Of a DNA stretch of 64,000 bases, positions 1 to 11,101 are shown piece by piece. Every line of letters starts with the position of its first letter. The first letter of the stretch is position 1. The stretch is from Chaetorhynchus papuensis (taxonomy: Eukaryota > Chordata > Aves > Passeriformes > Rhipiduridae). The position numbers and the translations under genes were made by a program. The stretch lies in NCBI GenBank assembly GCA_013396525.1, contig VWYX01000854.1:40625-104624 (forward strand), read 5' to 3'. The notes under the pieces were generated by a model. The model searched no databases and had not been told where the DNA came from. It saw only the letters and a program-made list of their open reading frames with translations.

Positions 1-1183
1 TCAAGTGGATGAAGTTTAGAGCATTTGATCTCATTGCATAGCTGTTCTTTGAGCAGGAACTTTGATTAAAGAGCCTGTGAGCTTCCTCACAACAAAAAAT
101 TATCCTCTAATCAGGTTAAATAACATTCAAACCCAAGACTTAAAAAAAAAAGAATACACACCCCTTACTTGATAAGGAAGTATAACTCTATAATAAACAT
201 CCAAATACTAAGATTTGAGTTTAAATTAAAATACAAAGCACCCCAATAGTTTTTAACTCAAAGATTTTCCTTAAAGCCAAGTTAACGGTTCTGCCTGATT
301 TGCAAAGTACCTCTACTGTAACACAACTACAATATTTAAGCTTGTAGAAGTGAGTGGTTTTAATACACACAGTAAAAAAATCTACTGAAGAGATTTCTAT
401 ATACAACTTTTAATGAAAACTCAGAGAAAGAGCATGACCTAGCAGCAAGACCTTTTGGTTATTCTTTGTTGTACAGCATTGGATTTACATGCAGCATTAT
501 TAAATAGTAACCTATCTAGACAATAACATATCTAAGATATAAGCATCATTCGAATTAAGTCCATTTTCACTAAGGCAACGAGTCAAAATTCCCCATTAAA
601 AACTTGCTCGAATACAAAAATAGGAGTTTTAACTAACAAGCAACAAACACACACATATATGTTGTCTGATCAAAACATTACGTAATAGAAATTATGTGTA
701 TTACAAGAAAAAATGAGGTAACAGGTACAAGTCATGGTTGGCAGGAAATTGAAGACTTTCAAAGTTTGTCCCAGAAGAATCCTCTTATATTTTCGTTCTG
801 AAAATGTGTTTTATCAGCTTCTTAAGGTGCCAAAAATGCAATAAATCTTGTTATAAGCAAACGTATTCTCTTCAAGAGTGAAAGAGCTCAGATCAACAGT
901 TATCAAAAAGCAGCACTTGCAAAGTTCACCAGATACACTATTCAGCCTTAGACTATAATTCAAGTATTAAAACTGAATAGTTTTTATTAAAAGTTTTAAT
1001 CCTCATGGAGCGTAACAGACAATTCCTGGTCATGTGAAAACTTGAAAAGTCAGTCACATCTGAAGTAGTTAAAATTTTTTAGCAACTTTTTTTCTCTCTA
1101 AATCCCACTTTATGATCAACAGTTTTCAGTTGGAGAAAAACACAAAAAAAATCACAACTTGAAGAATGTGGAAAATATTTTTT

Positions 1184-1215
1184 AAATAGGAACTATTTAA
1201 AATAGGAACTATTTA
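1184..1215. repeat. Perfect 16-bp tandem duplication containing MEF2-type motifs
   Basis: The 16-mer AAATAGGAACTATTTA occurs twice, back to back, at 1184-1199 and 1200-1215. The right end continues into CTATTTATAG at 1209-1218, an exact match to the MEF2 consensus YTA(A/T)4TAR. The junction reads CTATTTAAAATAG, which is close to it. The element lies in HOMER1 intron 5, downstream of the Homer1a terminal exon. Confidence 0.8.
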
Positions 1216-3077
1216 TAGATTCTGCTAGAAAAAAGTCTTCTTGGACTAGCTATTGTTCAGAAAATGACTGATCAGTGCCTCAGACAAGACTCAGAAGAAT
1301 TTTAATGCCATGCTTAGGCTACATTTTACTTCCATTTGTTCTGGCAACATTTACTCATGACAGCAGTGCCCAGTCTATAGTATATTATAGGACATGGGAG
1401 TTCACAATAATATTACATAATTGTTCCACATTAACAATCATACATAGTTTTAAAAAAGGCAAGATATTTAATTACAGGAGTTTATCTTCGGTGCAAGACT
1501 TGTACCTGTTTAGTACACTTATCTCTCAAGCAGTTGATCTGAGTTACACTGCTTTTGAAGAGCATTAGGATTTTCCAGATGAGAATTAAATTGAAGCAAC
1601 TAGACTTCAACAGTATTGTGCTCAAAGGATACTAATGGAATTTTAGACATATTCTGGAGAATGTTAATTTCAATTCTTACAACTATTTACTGAAATAATA
1701 AGACACTTGAGTTCTAGAAAACTCTGGTAACTCAAGTAATGCTGATTTTTGGGGTCAGAAAATAACTATAAATACAAAAGTAGTCTACACTTATGCTGCT
1801 GAAATAACAGACCTCAGCTGCTTACACTACAACATAAAGGGCAGAAGAAAACATGTCTGGCCAGCGAAGACATGTTATAACAAAATCCAACTGAACTTTT
1901 TTTCAGGTGTGCAGGTTAAAAATGACAAGCAGTAGGACATAAATTAAAGCATGACCTTCACACCTGTGATTTCTGACCTTTTCCACTCCTGTCAGACTCT
2001 TCCAGTTCATACAAGGACATGAAACCCCTTACCTAAATCACTGTTTTGACAGTAGCCCCCTTCAAACCCTTAGCCCTCCCTCTCCTCTGCCACAGAGGCA
2101 CCTGCCTCTGCTGTGCTTGACAATCCTCTTGGCAGCAACAGCTCTCACCTGGCCAGCCACCCCGACACAGAGTGCTGCTCACCTCATCCTGCACACGAAG
2201 ATACAACACTTGCCCCATGACTGCATGGGGTCCTTCTGAGCTGCCCCACACCTGCTTCCGCGTGCTCCAGCCCACACTGAGCACCACGCCTTTTCATCCT
2301 TCACACAATAAGTATCTAGTGTTAATGACAGAGCAGAATGGAGCTTTCACATTTATTGAATAAATGAACTTGCCATGGTAGTGTTATTTCAGTGCAGTGT
2401 AAACCAGCCTGGGTGACTCTCACATGCCCTACAGCTAAACTCACTCCAGGGAAATCCACAATGCCTTTTCTTATGAAAAGCACCTAGAGATTGATCAGCA
2501 GCTTCTGGACTAAAGGCAAATAAGTGAAAAGAAATGCCACAAAGAAGACAACACTCAAATGTCCTTGCAGCATTACCATCCCCACCCAGAAGCGCTGACT
2601 GAACTTTACCTTTGCTGAAATGTAGGATGCAGAAAGAAAAGGCTCAGGATCAGCAGAAGTTACCAGGGTGCTCAAGGAGAGGGCTCAGTTCAGCAGCTCT
2701 TCTCCATCACACATGGAGTGCCACATACACACCACATCATCAGAAAGGCAGGGAGCAAGGGGAAGCACAGTACTTTTCTGTACTCCTGACACATGAGAAG
2801 TCCAGGGAGTCTCCAATAACTGGGGTGTAAGATTTTGATTCTTTTTCCTTTTAAGTCAGGGCAAGCAGACTGCCTGTAGAGAGCACCCTTTCAGACAGCA
2901 CAGGCAACTAGATGTGTCTACCTAGTTGCCAATTTATTATTGAAAAATTTATTATTATGAAAAGCCTCTATAAAAACATGTCCATTTAACCAGGATTAAC
3001 ACAGTCCTGGAGGCTTCACTTTCCATCTCCTTTGTGCATATGTTCATGCATCTTTATTTATAATAAATGAATAATAC

Positions 3078-3112
3078 NNNNNNNNNNNNNNNNNNNNNNN
3101 NNNNNNNNNNNN
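3078..3112. other. Assembly gap (35 N)
   Basis: A run of 35 N flanked on both sides by AT-rich TTTATT/AATAAA-like sequence. Sequence is missing or unresolved inside the putative Homer1a 3'UTR. Confidence 1.
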
Positions 3113-4599
3113 ACTTATTTATTTATAACAAAATCCTTACCTATTCCAAAAATTACTTTATTTCAGAGAGGTTTATAAACTTGGGTTTTCATCAGTAATA
3201 GTTCACTAACAAACTTGAAGGCATCCTTAGCACGACAAAACACTGGTCTTTTGAGAATGAACAAGAAGAAAACCTCAAAACTCAGAGTTATTGTTGGAAA
3301 TTAATTCTAGTTAGTGATATCTAATAGGACAAAAACCTAAAACTAGGCACTAACAATGCATACATTAAGTAGATAGAAAAATGCTATGCATGTAAATGTT
3401 TTGTAAACTCTATTCTACATCATTAAAAATGACAACTGGGTAGTTTCAAAAGTGTCTTCAGTCATGTTCAATGGAGAGCAAACTTAGTTACTACACTGGC
3501 ATACCAGAAAACATATTTGCATATGCAGAACCAGATGGGAGATCTTCAAACTATCATTTTTTGATAAGAACAAACCACACTGATCATGTGTGGACTTTAT
3601 CACAACTCCTTTTCACAAAAACATTGATAGAAAATTTCAATATTCAAACAGTTTAAACAAACTTGTTACAGAACACAGATAGATCTGCAACATTTGTAGT
3701 ACTCCTTGAACATGCACATAGCATTCTCACAATGCACCATTTCTTCTGAAATATATAATACATGCACTGGTGACAGTATAAAAATAAACAGAATCACTCT
3801 GTTAAAAAAGATAGTGCAAGAGGGTTTTTCTCATTTGAAAAATGCTTTTTTTTTTCCAGATGCTTAACAGTATTATTCTCTTACAAAAACTGAGATGTTC
3901 TGCACAATTTTAGTTTTCACTGTGCTCACTTTGAATTGTGTTATATATCTGAAGTGTTAATATCCCCCAAACTTTGATGAAGAGCTCTTAAACTCTATTT
4001 AGGCTGAATTACACAATGCTTAAAAAAAAAATCTAGTATTTCTAGCTGTGTTCTAAGTTTATTAAATATCTCAGTTACTCTCCGTGGTCCCAATAAATCA
4101 TGTGTTTTATTGAGAGTGACTCCTTTACAATTACTTCTAATAGGCAAGATATATCCATTGTAACTTGCTACTTCTATAATAAAATAGTAAGTCCTACCTT
4201 TCTTAAAGAACAGAGCACAGCATTCCTAGTACAACAAATCAGAATTCAGTTTAAAGTAGAGCCACAGTTCTCTCATATTTTGAAAAAAAAGGTGAAAAAA
4301 TTTACAACTGTCAGAGAACTGTCCAATTAAAGCCTGCTTTAAACTTCATAATCCAAAAATGCTGTAAGAGTCCCTTTTCTTCCAAGAACTTGTCAATGAA
4401 AGTTTGACATCCAGTCCCATCAGCCATTTAAAGAATGTGTACAAAAATCATTTAATTGGAATATTCTATGAAGCAGGTAATTTTACTAAGATCTCAGACA
4501 TTGAAATACTGATTCCTGTTAAAGGGACACCTACATTAACCAGTGTTCAAGGGCTGATTGAACTATACTGTTCCCCCAAATCCCATTTCAAGAGATTTT

Positions 4600-4626
4600 C
4601 TCTCTCTCTTTTTTTTTTTTTTTTTT
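4600..4626. repeat. Pyrimidine tract: short CT repeat followed by 18 T
   Basis: A short CT repeat runs into a homopolymer of 18 T at 4609-4626, about 120 bp past the Homer1a stop. In the minus-strand transcript it would read as an A tract followed by GA repeats. Confidence 0.9.
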
Positions 4627-4744
4627 AAGTTAAGAAAGTATTACAAATCCAAAAGTGAGTCCATTTTTAGGGTGAGATGTGGGTTGGCTTTGTTTCCCCA
4701 AACAACATGGGAGAAAGTCCCTTTAACAAGGAAGGAGATAGGTA

Positions 4745-4778
4745 TCACTTAATCAGGATGTGGGAATGGAATCTGTAC
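4745..4778 (-). CDS. HOMER1: Homer1a-specific C-terminal tail (intronic read-through of exon 5)
   Basis: When the exon 5 donor at 4778-4777 is not used, the frame continues from the exon's last two bases through 11 codons, giving RYRFHSHILIK, to a TGA at 4747-4745. The rodent and human Homer1a tail is RYTFNSAIMIK, so length, ends and several positions agree. The resulting protein has 187 residues; mammalian Homer1a has 186, and the extra residue lies in exon 5. Homer1a is the short immediate-early isoform. It keeps the EVH1 ligand-binding domain but lacks the coiled coil. It therefore uncouples long Homer scaffolds from mGluR1/5, Shank and IP3 receptors at the postsynaptic density. Recognition is by sequence and position; expression is inferred. 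Confidence 0.9.
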
Positions 4779-4921
4779 CTATGGGTAAATGGCAATGCGT
4801 TCTGGGTTGGTTCAGCCCTTGGTTCTGAGTTCTGCGTCACTTCTGGCATCGCTCGCTCATCATCTGTCCCGTTAATACTTTCCGGAGTTAAAGGAGACTG
4901 AATATCCCCTCCAGCTGATTC
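4779..4921 (-). CDS. HOMER1: HOMER1 exon 5
   Basis: This exon has 143 bases and encodes residues 130-176 plus two bases of the next codon (ESAGGDIQ to NALPFTH). The acceptor is TTAAG followed by GAATCA, and the frame continues from exon 4. It carries the linker after the EVH1 domain, including the SPLTP proline motif at residues 138-142, which is known in Homer1 as an internal EVH1-type ligand. Against human HOMER1 it has one extra residue (DERAMPEV versus DERTPDV) and THR instead of SHS at the end. The donor is AG followed by GTACAG, which departs from GTRAGT at positions +4 to +6 and is the weakest donor of the five exons seen here. That would favour the Homer1a read-through. Confidence 0.95.
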
Positions 4922-5712
4922 CTTAAGTGAAACAAACAACACATTAAAATTACAAACTGACCTGCCCCGAAAGGCTTTGTGCATAAAAGCTCTAACATTC
5001 ATTCTTAAACAATACACAAATTTTAGGTAGTATTAATATGATGTTCAGATTTCCAGCATCTCTCATGGTCACATTTCAACATTTTTATTTCATAAAGAAG
5101 TATATTACCAAAAGATTCACATTTTCTTGTACAAAACACGAGTGGCCTACGATTTCTTTACAAGATCCAACCTTCCACTTATTACAGACCTCCTTCTTAC
5201 CTGGAATTACATTCCACCCTTATTCTGATACACCGTGGGTGACTCTCAACACTCGGAATTCTTGTCTCATACTTTACACGCTAATTCTGTGAAACAAACA
5301 ATTCTGATACTTGTTTAAAAATCTAGCCTTTGTACTGTTCATTAACCCAGGGCCACTGGGGGTATGTTCACTGTTTCACCTATGAGCCATCTGTAAAGAA
5401 CACTTGTTCAGCAAAGTGCAGGCAAAAATGTTCATAGGCATGCTAGCCTGGCCTGGCTCTTGCTACTCATGGTATTATCTGGGAAGGAGAATACTCCAGC
5501 TATACCCAGGTGTACATATAGCTATGGTTATCCAATTGGCCATCCAAAGAACTTAAAGGTTGCCTCCAAGCAGAAGGCACTGCTGTGGTTTTCATTACCC
5601 TTCATCACACCAGCAGGTACATTTGTGTGTACGTTTAAGTGTCAAAGAGAAGAGAGTTGATAAAATAATGAGGTAAATAAATTATTCCATACAAATGGCA
5701 TGGTTTTGTCTT

Positions 5713-5750
5713 CTACTACTACTACTATTATAATTGTTATTATTATCATC
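5713..5750. repeat. Imperfect (ACT/ATT)n triplet microsatellite
   Basis: Consecutive CTA/ACT units change into ATT units with interruptions. It lies within intron 4 of HOMER1. Confidence 0.85.
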
Positions 5751-8700
5751 AGCCAAAAGGATAGACAGTTCCCACTGACAATAAACGAAAGACTTTCTGG
5801 ATCTAAAAGTTTTTCTTCTATTATCTCTTCTTCTCAAACTACATTATGTGTTCCAAAAAATTACATACCACACTCTAAAGAATTTGGATGGCTTGTATCT
5901 TTAAGATGAAATACCTACACTATTACTAAATACATAAAATCAAAGCCTACTTATTCAAATGTTTCAAGTATGAATGCACAAAAATTATTTTAATAGAAGG
6001 AAAAAATGTGCAAGTTCCATCTAGGCTTATTTTTCAGTAAAGCATTTCCATTTACTGCTAATACAAATTAAATTCAAGTAACAAAAATTAAGGCAGACAA
6101 ACATCCCAGTCTACGTAATAGCTAAAGGATCATGGCCTGCAAATTCATGAACAAAAGAAACATCAGTTCCTAGTGTGTCTCTATTCCACAAAAAGTACAG
6201 GTTAATCATCACATCTACGCCTGCCTGGTAAGTAATTTATTTGCAGATAATTCTAATGGAGCTGATTATGAACAAAGCACAAAATATAATGGGAAAAGCC
6301 ACTTACATGGAAAAGATTTTTCACAAATGCTTACAAATAATATGTTCCCATTTTATATTAATTGGAGGAGTAAAAGTATTTTAGAACATTTTGTGAGATA
6401 TGCATTTGTAATGAAGTTTTTATTCTATACCATTGTAACTTCATATATCCAATGCAGATTTTACAAAGCTGGGGAAGACATGGTGGAATTTAGTATTTAA
6501 ACTAAACATAATAGTTAGGTACTCATCAAAAGACATATTAAATGTCAACATCTTAAAAAAAACCCCACATGCACTTACAAAAGAGTCCTTTAAGTAAAAG
6601 GAGCAGACATTACAGCACAGATAAAACCACCTTTTAATGATAACTAAATAAGGAACAGAAAAAAAAGAAGGAGTCAGTGGTTCTAAAATCATGAACAAAC
6701 AAAAACAAGTCCAGCATGTTTAGTTATTGAGTATTATACTGTCTTCTCAGTAAGTATTCCATACACTTCCCTGGCACATCTATTCTTCATAGTGCTTCTC
6801 TGTAATGGCTGGCAATGGCCTAAGTCTGCTGGCTAGTGCCACCCCAACACATATGAAACATTTGTTACAGTATAGAAATTCACATAACATCCCAGAAAGT
6901 TGTGTAAATTTTGAACTTTCACAGAGAAAAAGACAAAAAATTATAAACCCAGATCATTTTGCCAAAACCGATCCATTTCTTGCACTAAAAATTATGTGAT
7001 TGTAAAATTTTTCAGGCAATAGCAATTCCTAATAGTGTGCATAGGAGGGGCTCAGAATCAAGGACAAGATTATTTTGACTAAATTACCCGCCCCACAATT
7101 TCAGAAACTAAACAAAGTCTTAATCTGAAACTACCATGGTCAAAAAACCTATCAGAGTACAGTCATACTTAAAAAAAAAGAACTGAGGTTCAGATGCCAA
7201 CTGATTGGGGTGAAACCTCTCAAGACTGATGGGGTGCAACTGCAAACTGTACAAACTGCTCTATTTGTTTCTGTACTTAAACCTAATTAAGGTTACTTTT
7301 CACTAAAAAAAAGGGTGGGGGTGGGTGGACACAATTGTCAGGCTATTGCTTCCTGCAGCTCAGTGAACTCCAGGTCTAAGTGTAGAGAAGCATAGAGAAG
7401 CTTGTAACTGAGAATAGACCATGGGTGGTTTGCCACTGCAAGATCCATGAGTTTATTACAAGAGCAAAATAATTCCCTATATTACAAGATGGGAAATAGG
7501 AAAAGACAGAGAAGGGGATCCAGTAATTTAGTTTTGTGTAAACATGGTAAGAGGTTTGCAAGTTTTTATTACCTAAGGCTCAGTTAAATGGACACCAGAT
7601 GGTATAGCTACATTCATAGGTGGTCTTAGAAATCCCAAAATAAACAGCTTCTTTCTAGACCAAAGCCTCCAGACATACCAGATAGGGATAAACTGTGTAC
7701 TGTTGTATGAATCTGTCTTCATACAGATGGGTTTAAAGTACAGGTTCTCTGACACAGAAACAATGCCTTACTCTTCATCCCAAGAAAGCCCAGTGCACTC
7801 AAAGGGACTTATATATAACAAAGCAGAATCTCTCCACTAATTTGGTGGTCCAGGCCATTGCCTTTCTCTGAACAAGTTCGGTTCTCTTTGTATTCAAGGT
7901 AAATGGTGATTTTATCTATTATCTGATATTCTGGAAACTTAAAGCAAAGCCTGCTGGTAGACAGGCAGAGAACAGGCAGTATTAAAGAAAAAGGGAGAAT
8001 GAAGAGTTTAAAATTAGCAGCAGCATTGCTTAGGGGAAAAGGAACTCCTGCTATTAAGTAACTGCAAATTAGGCTATGTATGGTTTTCTTTCTACTATGT
8101 GTTTCACACACACTAAAAAAATCCGAAGAACATATTTCATCAGATGAAACAAAATATCCAAAAAACCTATGCAACTTCTACTTCCTGACCATTGAGGCAC
8201 TTTATGGGAGTAATGCTTTGCTAAAAGTTCATAACACCTGAGAGAAGCAGCCCAACTTCAGTGGACTTCAGGCAAAATTGCTCTGAAATTTTAACATGGC
8301 TCGAGTCTGCTAAATATTTGAACTACTAATAGATATCCAATTTCTGAGATATTTTTGCTGTTATCTCTTGCTCTCTATTTGTCTGCAGTTGCCCAAGTTT
8401 TTGCAGGGCATTCCAAACTGAAACTCAAATGTACCAGTTGTATTTGCAGGCTTGCATCAAACAATAGTGAACAGCAAATATCTTGTGCAGTGTTTTGTTA
8501 TATTAGTTTTAGAGGTATCTCATAAAGATTCAATCTGTAAGGGCATATGGAGGCAGAAAAACGTACTTTTACTCTTTTAGAATTGTGTAGTAGAGAGGAT
8601 GGGAAATGTACCATATCCAGTACTTAAATTAAGTAGTAAATAATTAGAACATTTTTTAAAGCTGTACCAAGAGAAATAAAATATTCTATTTAAGTTTGAT

Positions 8701-9860
8701 GTGTTTATTTTCCAGTTTTAATGTGCCATATTTTCCTACTTATTATGAATTTAATGCCAAAAGATATCTGCAAGTTCAACACTGTAGAGGGACTGATCCT
8801 TTCAGATAACTGAGTTACCATTACAGAGTTTATATACCTCCCAATGTCCTTCCTGTCAAAGCTCCATTAAAAAAGCCAGGTTCCTGCAAAGCCTTGACTG
8901 ACCATTAAAAATACCTCCTTACTTCCCCCCTCTGCAATGGATCATTATGCAAAAGGGAAAAGAGAGCTATGATTGAAAAAGCCAACAATGGAACTGTTTG
9001 CCTTGCAGACACTTTTTGGTAGATGATGAAAATGAGAGCAGGTGCTCTTTCGAAGGTCTACATGGCCCCACCTTCCCTCCCTAGTACCAAGCACCCATCC
9101 TACTCCCAGTCATAAACCCATTTGAATGAGCTCAGTGCCACAAAAGTGCTGGAGTTTGCCATGATGCCATTGCTTCTTATCTATTCTAGACTCTGAAGTT
9201 CTTGATTTGATTCCCTTCTCTCGAGGGAACTAGTAAGTGAAGACTACTATGCTCATGTGTCAGCACTTGCACTAACTGTATTAGTCAGAATAATACACCA
9301 GCTTATCAACACAGTGAAAAGCCAAGAGGAGAAAAGTAAGGCCTGAATAGGAAATTATTCTTAAGTGTGCCATAACGAAATTGCAGCCCTCAACAGGCAT
9401 TATAGAATCACTCATTAACATTTCTGCAACTGCCTGTAGTATAAAATGTTAGGTTTCAACTGTAAAAAGAACTCTGTACAGGAAAATGAACAATATTAAT
9501 AGCTCACACATTTGAAGAGAAAATTTTAACCCTGATGAGCTGCTCGACAAAAACATCTGGTCTCTGAGTGAATAGCTTAAATTTATGTCCAAACCAGGTA
9601 ATAAGTCAGTCTATTTGACAGTGTCAGATTTAACTTCTGAGTCCAAAATATTAATCAACGTGTCAAAAGAGAAGCACAGCATTTTTTTTTTTTGCCTAAA
9701 ATGTCAAATAACTAGAGGCCTGGGTGAAGCACTTCACTGTTTCTAAAGTCAAGTGTATATAACTGACAAGTGTATAATATTGAAATACATACTTCCATTG
9801 TCTCTGTGGAATTTATCAGAAATTAAGAGACAGTCAAGTAAACTCAAAAAACCCCCTGGC

Positions 9861-9878
9861 TTTTTTTTTTTTTTTTTT
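9861..9878. repeat. Homopolymer of 18 T
   Basis: An uninterrupted T tract in HOMER1 intron 4, with no retroposed gene recognisable beside it. Confidence 0.9.
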
Positions 9879-11008
9879 CCATTTCAGTGGAGCAAGCAGT
9901 TTCCCATTAACAGCTAAAGCCAGCCTAACAGTTGGGCAAAATGCCTACTGGGAAAACAACATGAGGCTTATTCATTGTGTATGTTCTGATTTCCACTGAT
10001 TTCTCTTGGTAGGACAGCAGATGCAGCTTTCTGGTAGCAATAAAACTACTTGTACAGCATGCTGCAAACTGCCTGCCAGCCTTACTCCATCAAAGAGCAG
10101 GAGCCTATGACAGTGCAAAGCACCAAAAAAATACACTGATTAAATGAAAAAAGACTCCCCAGAAAAAAGATACAGCTACATTAAGTCTACTCAGCTCAGG
10201 AATCCCTGCTGTATTTTTAAAGCTGTTGCATTCTCCAAGAGAGGGAATTACCTTTGTCTTCACTACTGCTTAAAACAAAGCAAACAGCTAACTGTGTAAA
10301 AAACCTTGGGCAGTGGGAATACAGGAGAGATGGGGCATAAAAGCCTCAAGGAATTTCTTTTTTCAAAGCAACTTCAAAGTATTTGTAATTAATTTTAGAC
10401 ATAACTAATGTAAATGTGAATATAGTAACTTATTCTCCAATTAGACCTAGATTAACCCAGTCCATCTTTTGAGATACCTTTTATAAACTCTTCCTGTACC
10501 TCATGGCTAACAGTAATAAAACTCTAGAACCAGTCTGTGAATCTATTGTCTTCCTTCAACACATTTCACAAGAGAAAACTACACAGTAGGAAATAAGTAA
10601 AAATAGTTTGCTGTTTTCAACCTTTATTTTTGGTGCAATGATTGTTCTAAAAAAGTTATTTACAGTGCACCACCAGAGGTTTTGTGGATACAATAGGAAA
10701 AAGTACAAAAAGTGTTTAGTATCATTCACTTACATAACCATGTTTACTCATTTTCTTGGGAAAGCTGAAATAAAGGAAAAGGAATTCAAAAAGCACCCAA
10801 TTTTATTTTAAAGCAAGTCATTTTGACTCTTTTGCAGTATATGTTATACGTCTTTTCAGGATTTCTTGACACTTCTTGCTGACTGATGAGAGGATTCACA
10901 GTAACTGAGAAATACCCTGTTAATTTTTAATACATATGTATGTAAGAAACAATACAGTAAGTAGCACAGATATGAAGTATGATGCTTGAATCAGGCAATA
11001 AGACTCAC

Positions 11009-11101
11009 TTGAGAGGGTGTACTTGTTAGCTCCATCTTTTCATGGGATTTTTCCTTTGCTATTCGTGCAGCTTCTTTGAATTCCTGAAATTTTTCAGCAA
11101 A
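11009..11101 (-). CDS. HOMER1: HOMER1 exon 4
   Basis: This 93-base exon encodes residues 99-129 in 31 whole codons, beginning FAEKFQEF and ending TSTPSQ. The acceptor is TTCAG followed by TTTGCT and the donor is CAA followed by GTGAGT. It completes the C-terminal helix of the EVH1 domain (EKFQEFKEAARIAKEK) and starts the linker. It differs from human HOMER1 only conservatively (I for L in the ARIAKEK stretch, H for Q in KSHEK). Being a multiple of three and in phase 0 at both ends, its skipping would not shift the frame but would destroy the EVH1 helix. Confidence 0.96.

Larger units (their letters stand above)
1..4744 (-). other. HOMER1: HOMER1 intron 5, proximal part, with the presumed Homer1a 3'UTR
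   Basis: This stretch lies directly downstream of the Homer1a stop codon on the minus strand and contains no exon I can recognise. In mammals the Homer1a message ends inside intron 5 and has a long AU-rich 3'UTR, so much of this region is probably transcribed as mature Homer1a RNA. On the minus strand I see AUUUA pentamers (for example at 3393-3397, 4063-4067 and 4094-4098) and AATAAA hexamers (for example at 4058-4063 and 4106-4111, with more around 3050-3125). I cannot tell which poly(A) site is used. The patch at about 2030-2300 is noticeably more GC-rich than its surroundings but shows no recognisable exon. The Ania-3 terminal exon described in rodents was not identified. Confidence 0.6.
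4922..11008 (-). other. HOMER1: HOMER1 intron 4
   Basis: AT-rich intron between exons 4 and 5, starting with GTGAGT on the minus strand at 11008 and ending in AG at 4922. I see no exon, CR1 copy or RNA gene in it. It holds a triplet repeat at 5713-5750 and an 18-T run at 9861-9878. The open frames on both strands (the longest 121 codons at 7809-8174, minus) have no recognisable similarity and no splice context. Confidence 0.9.
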
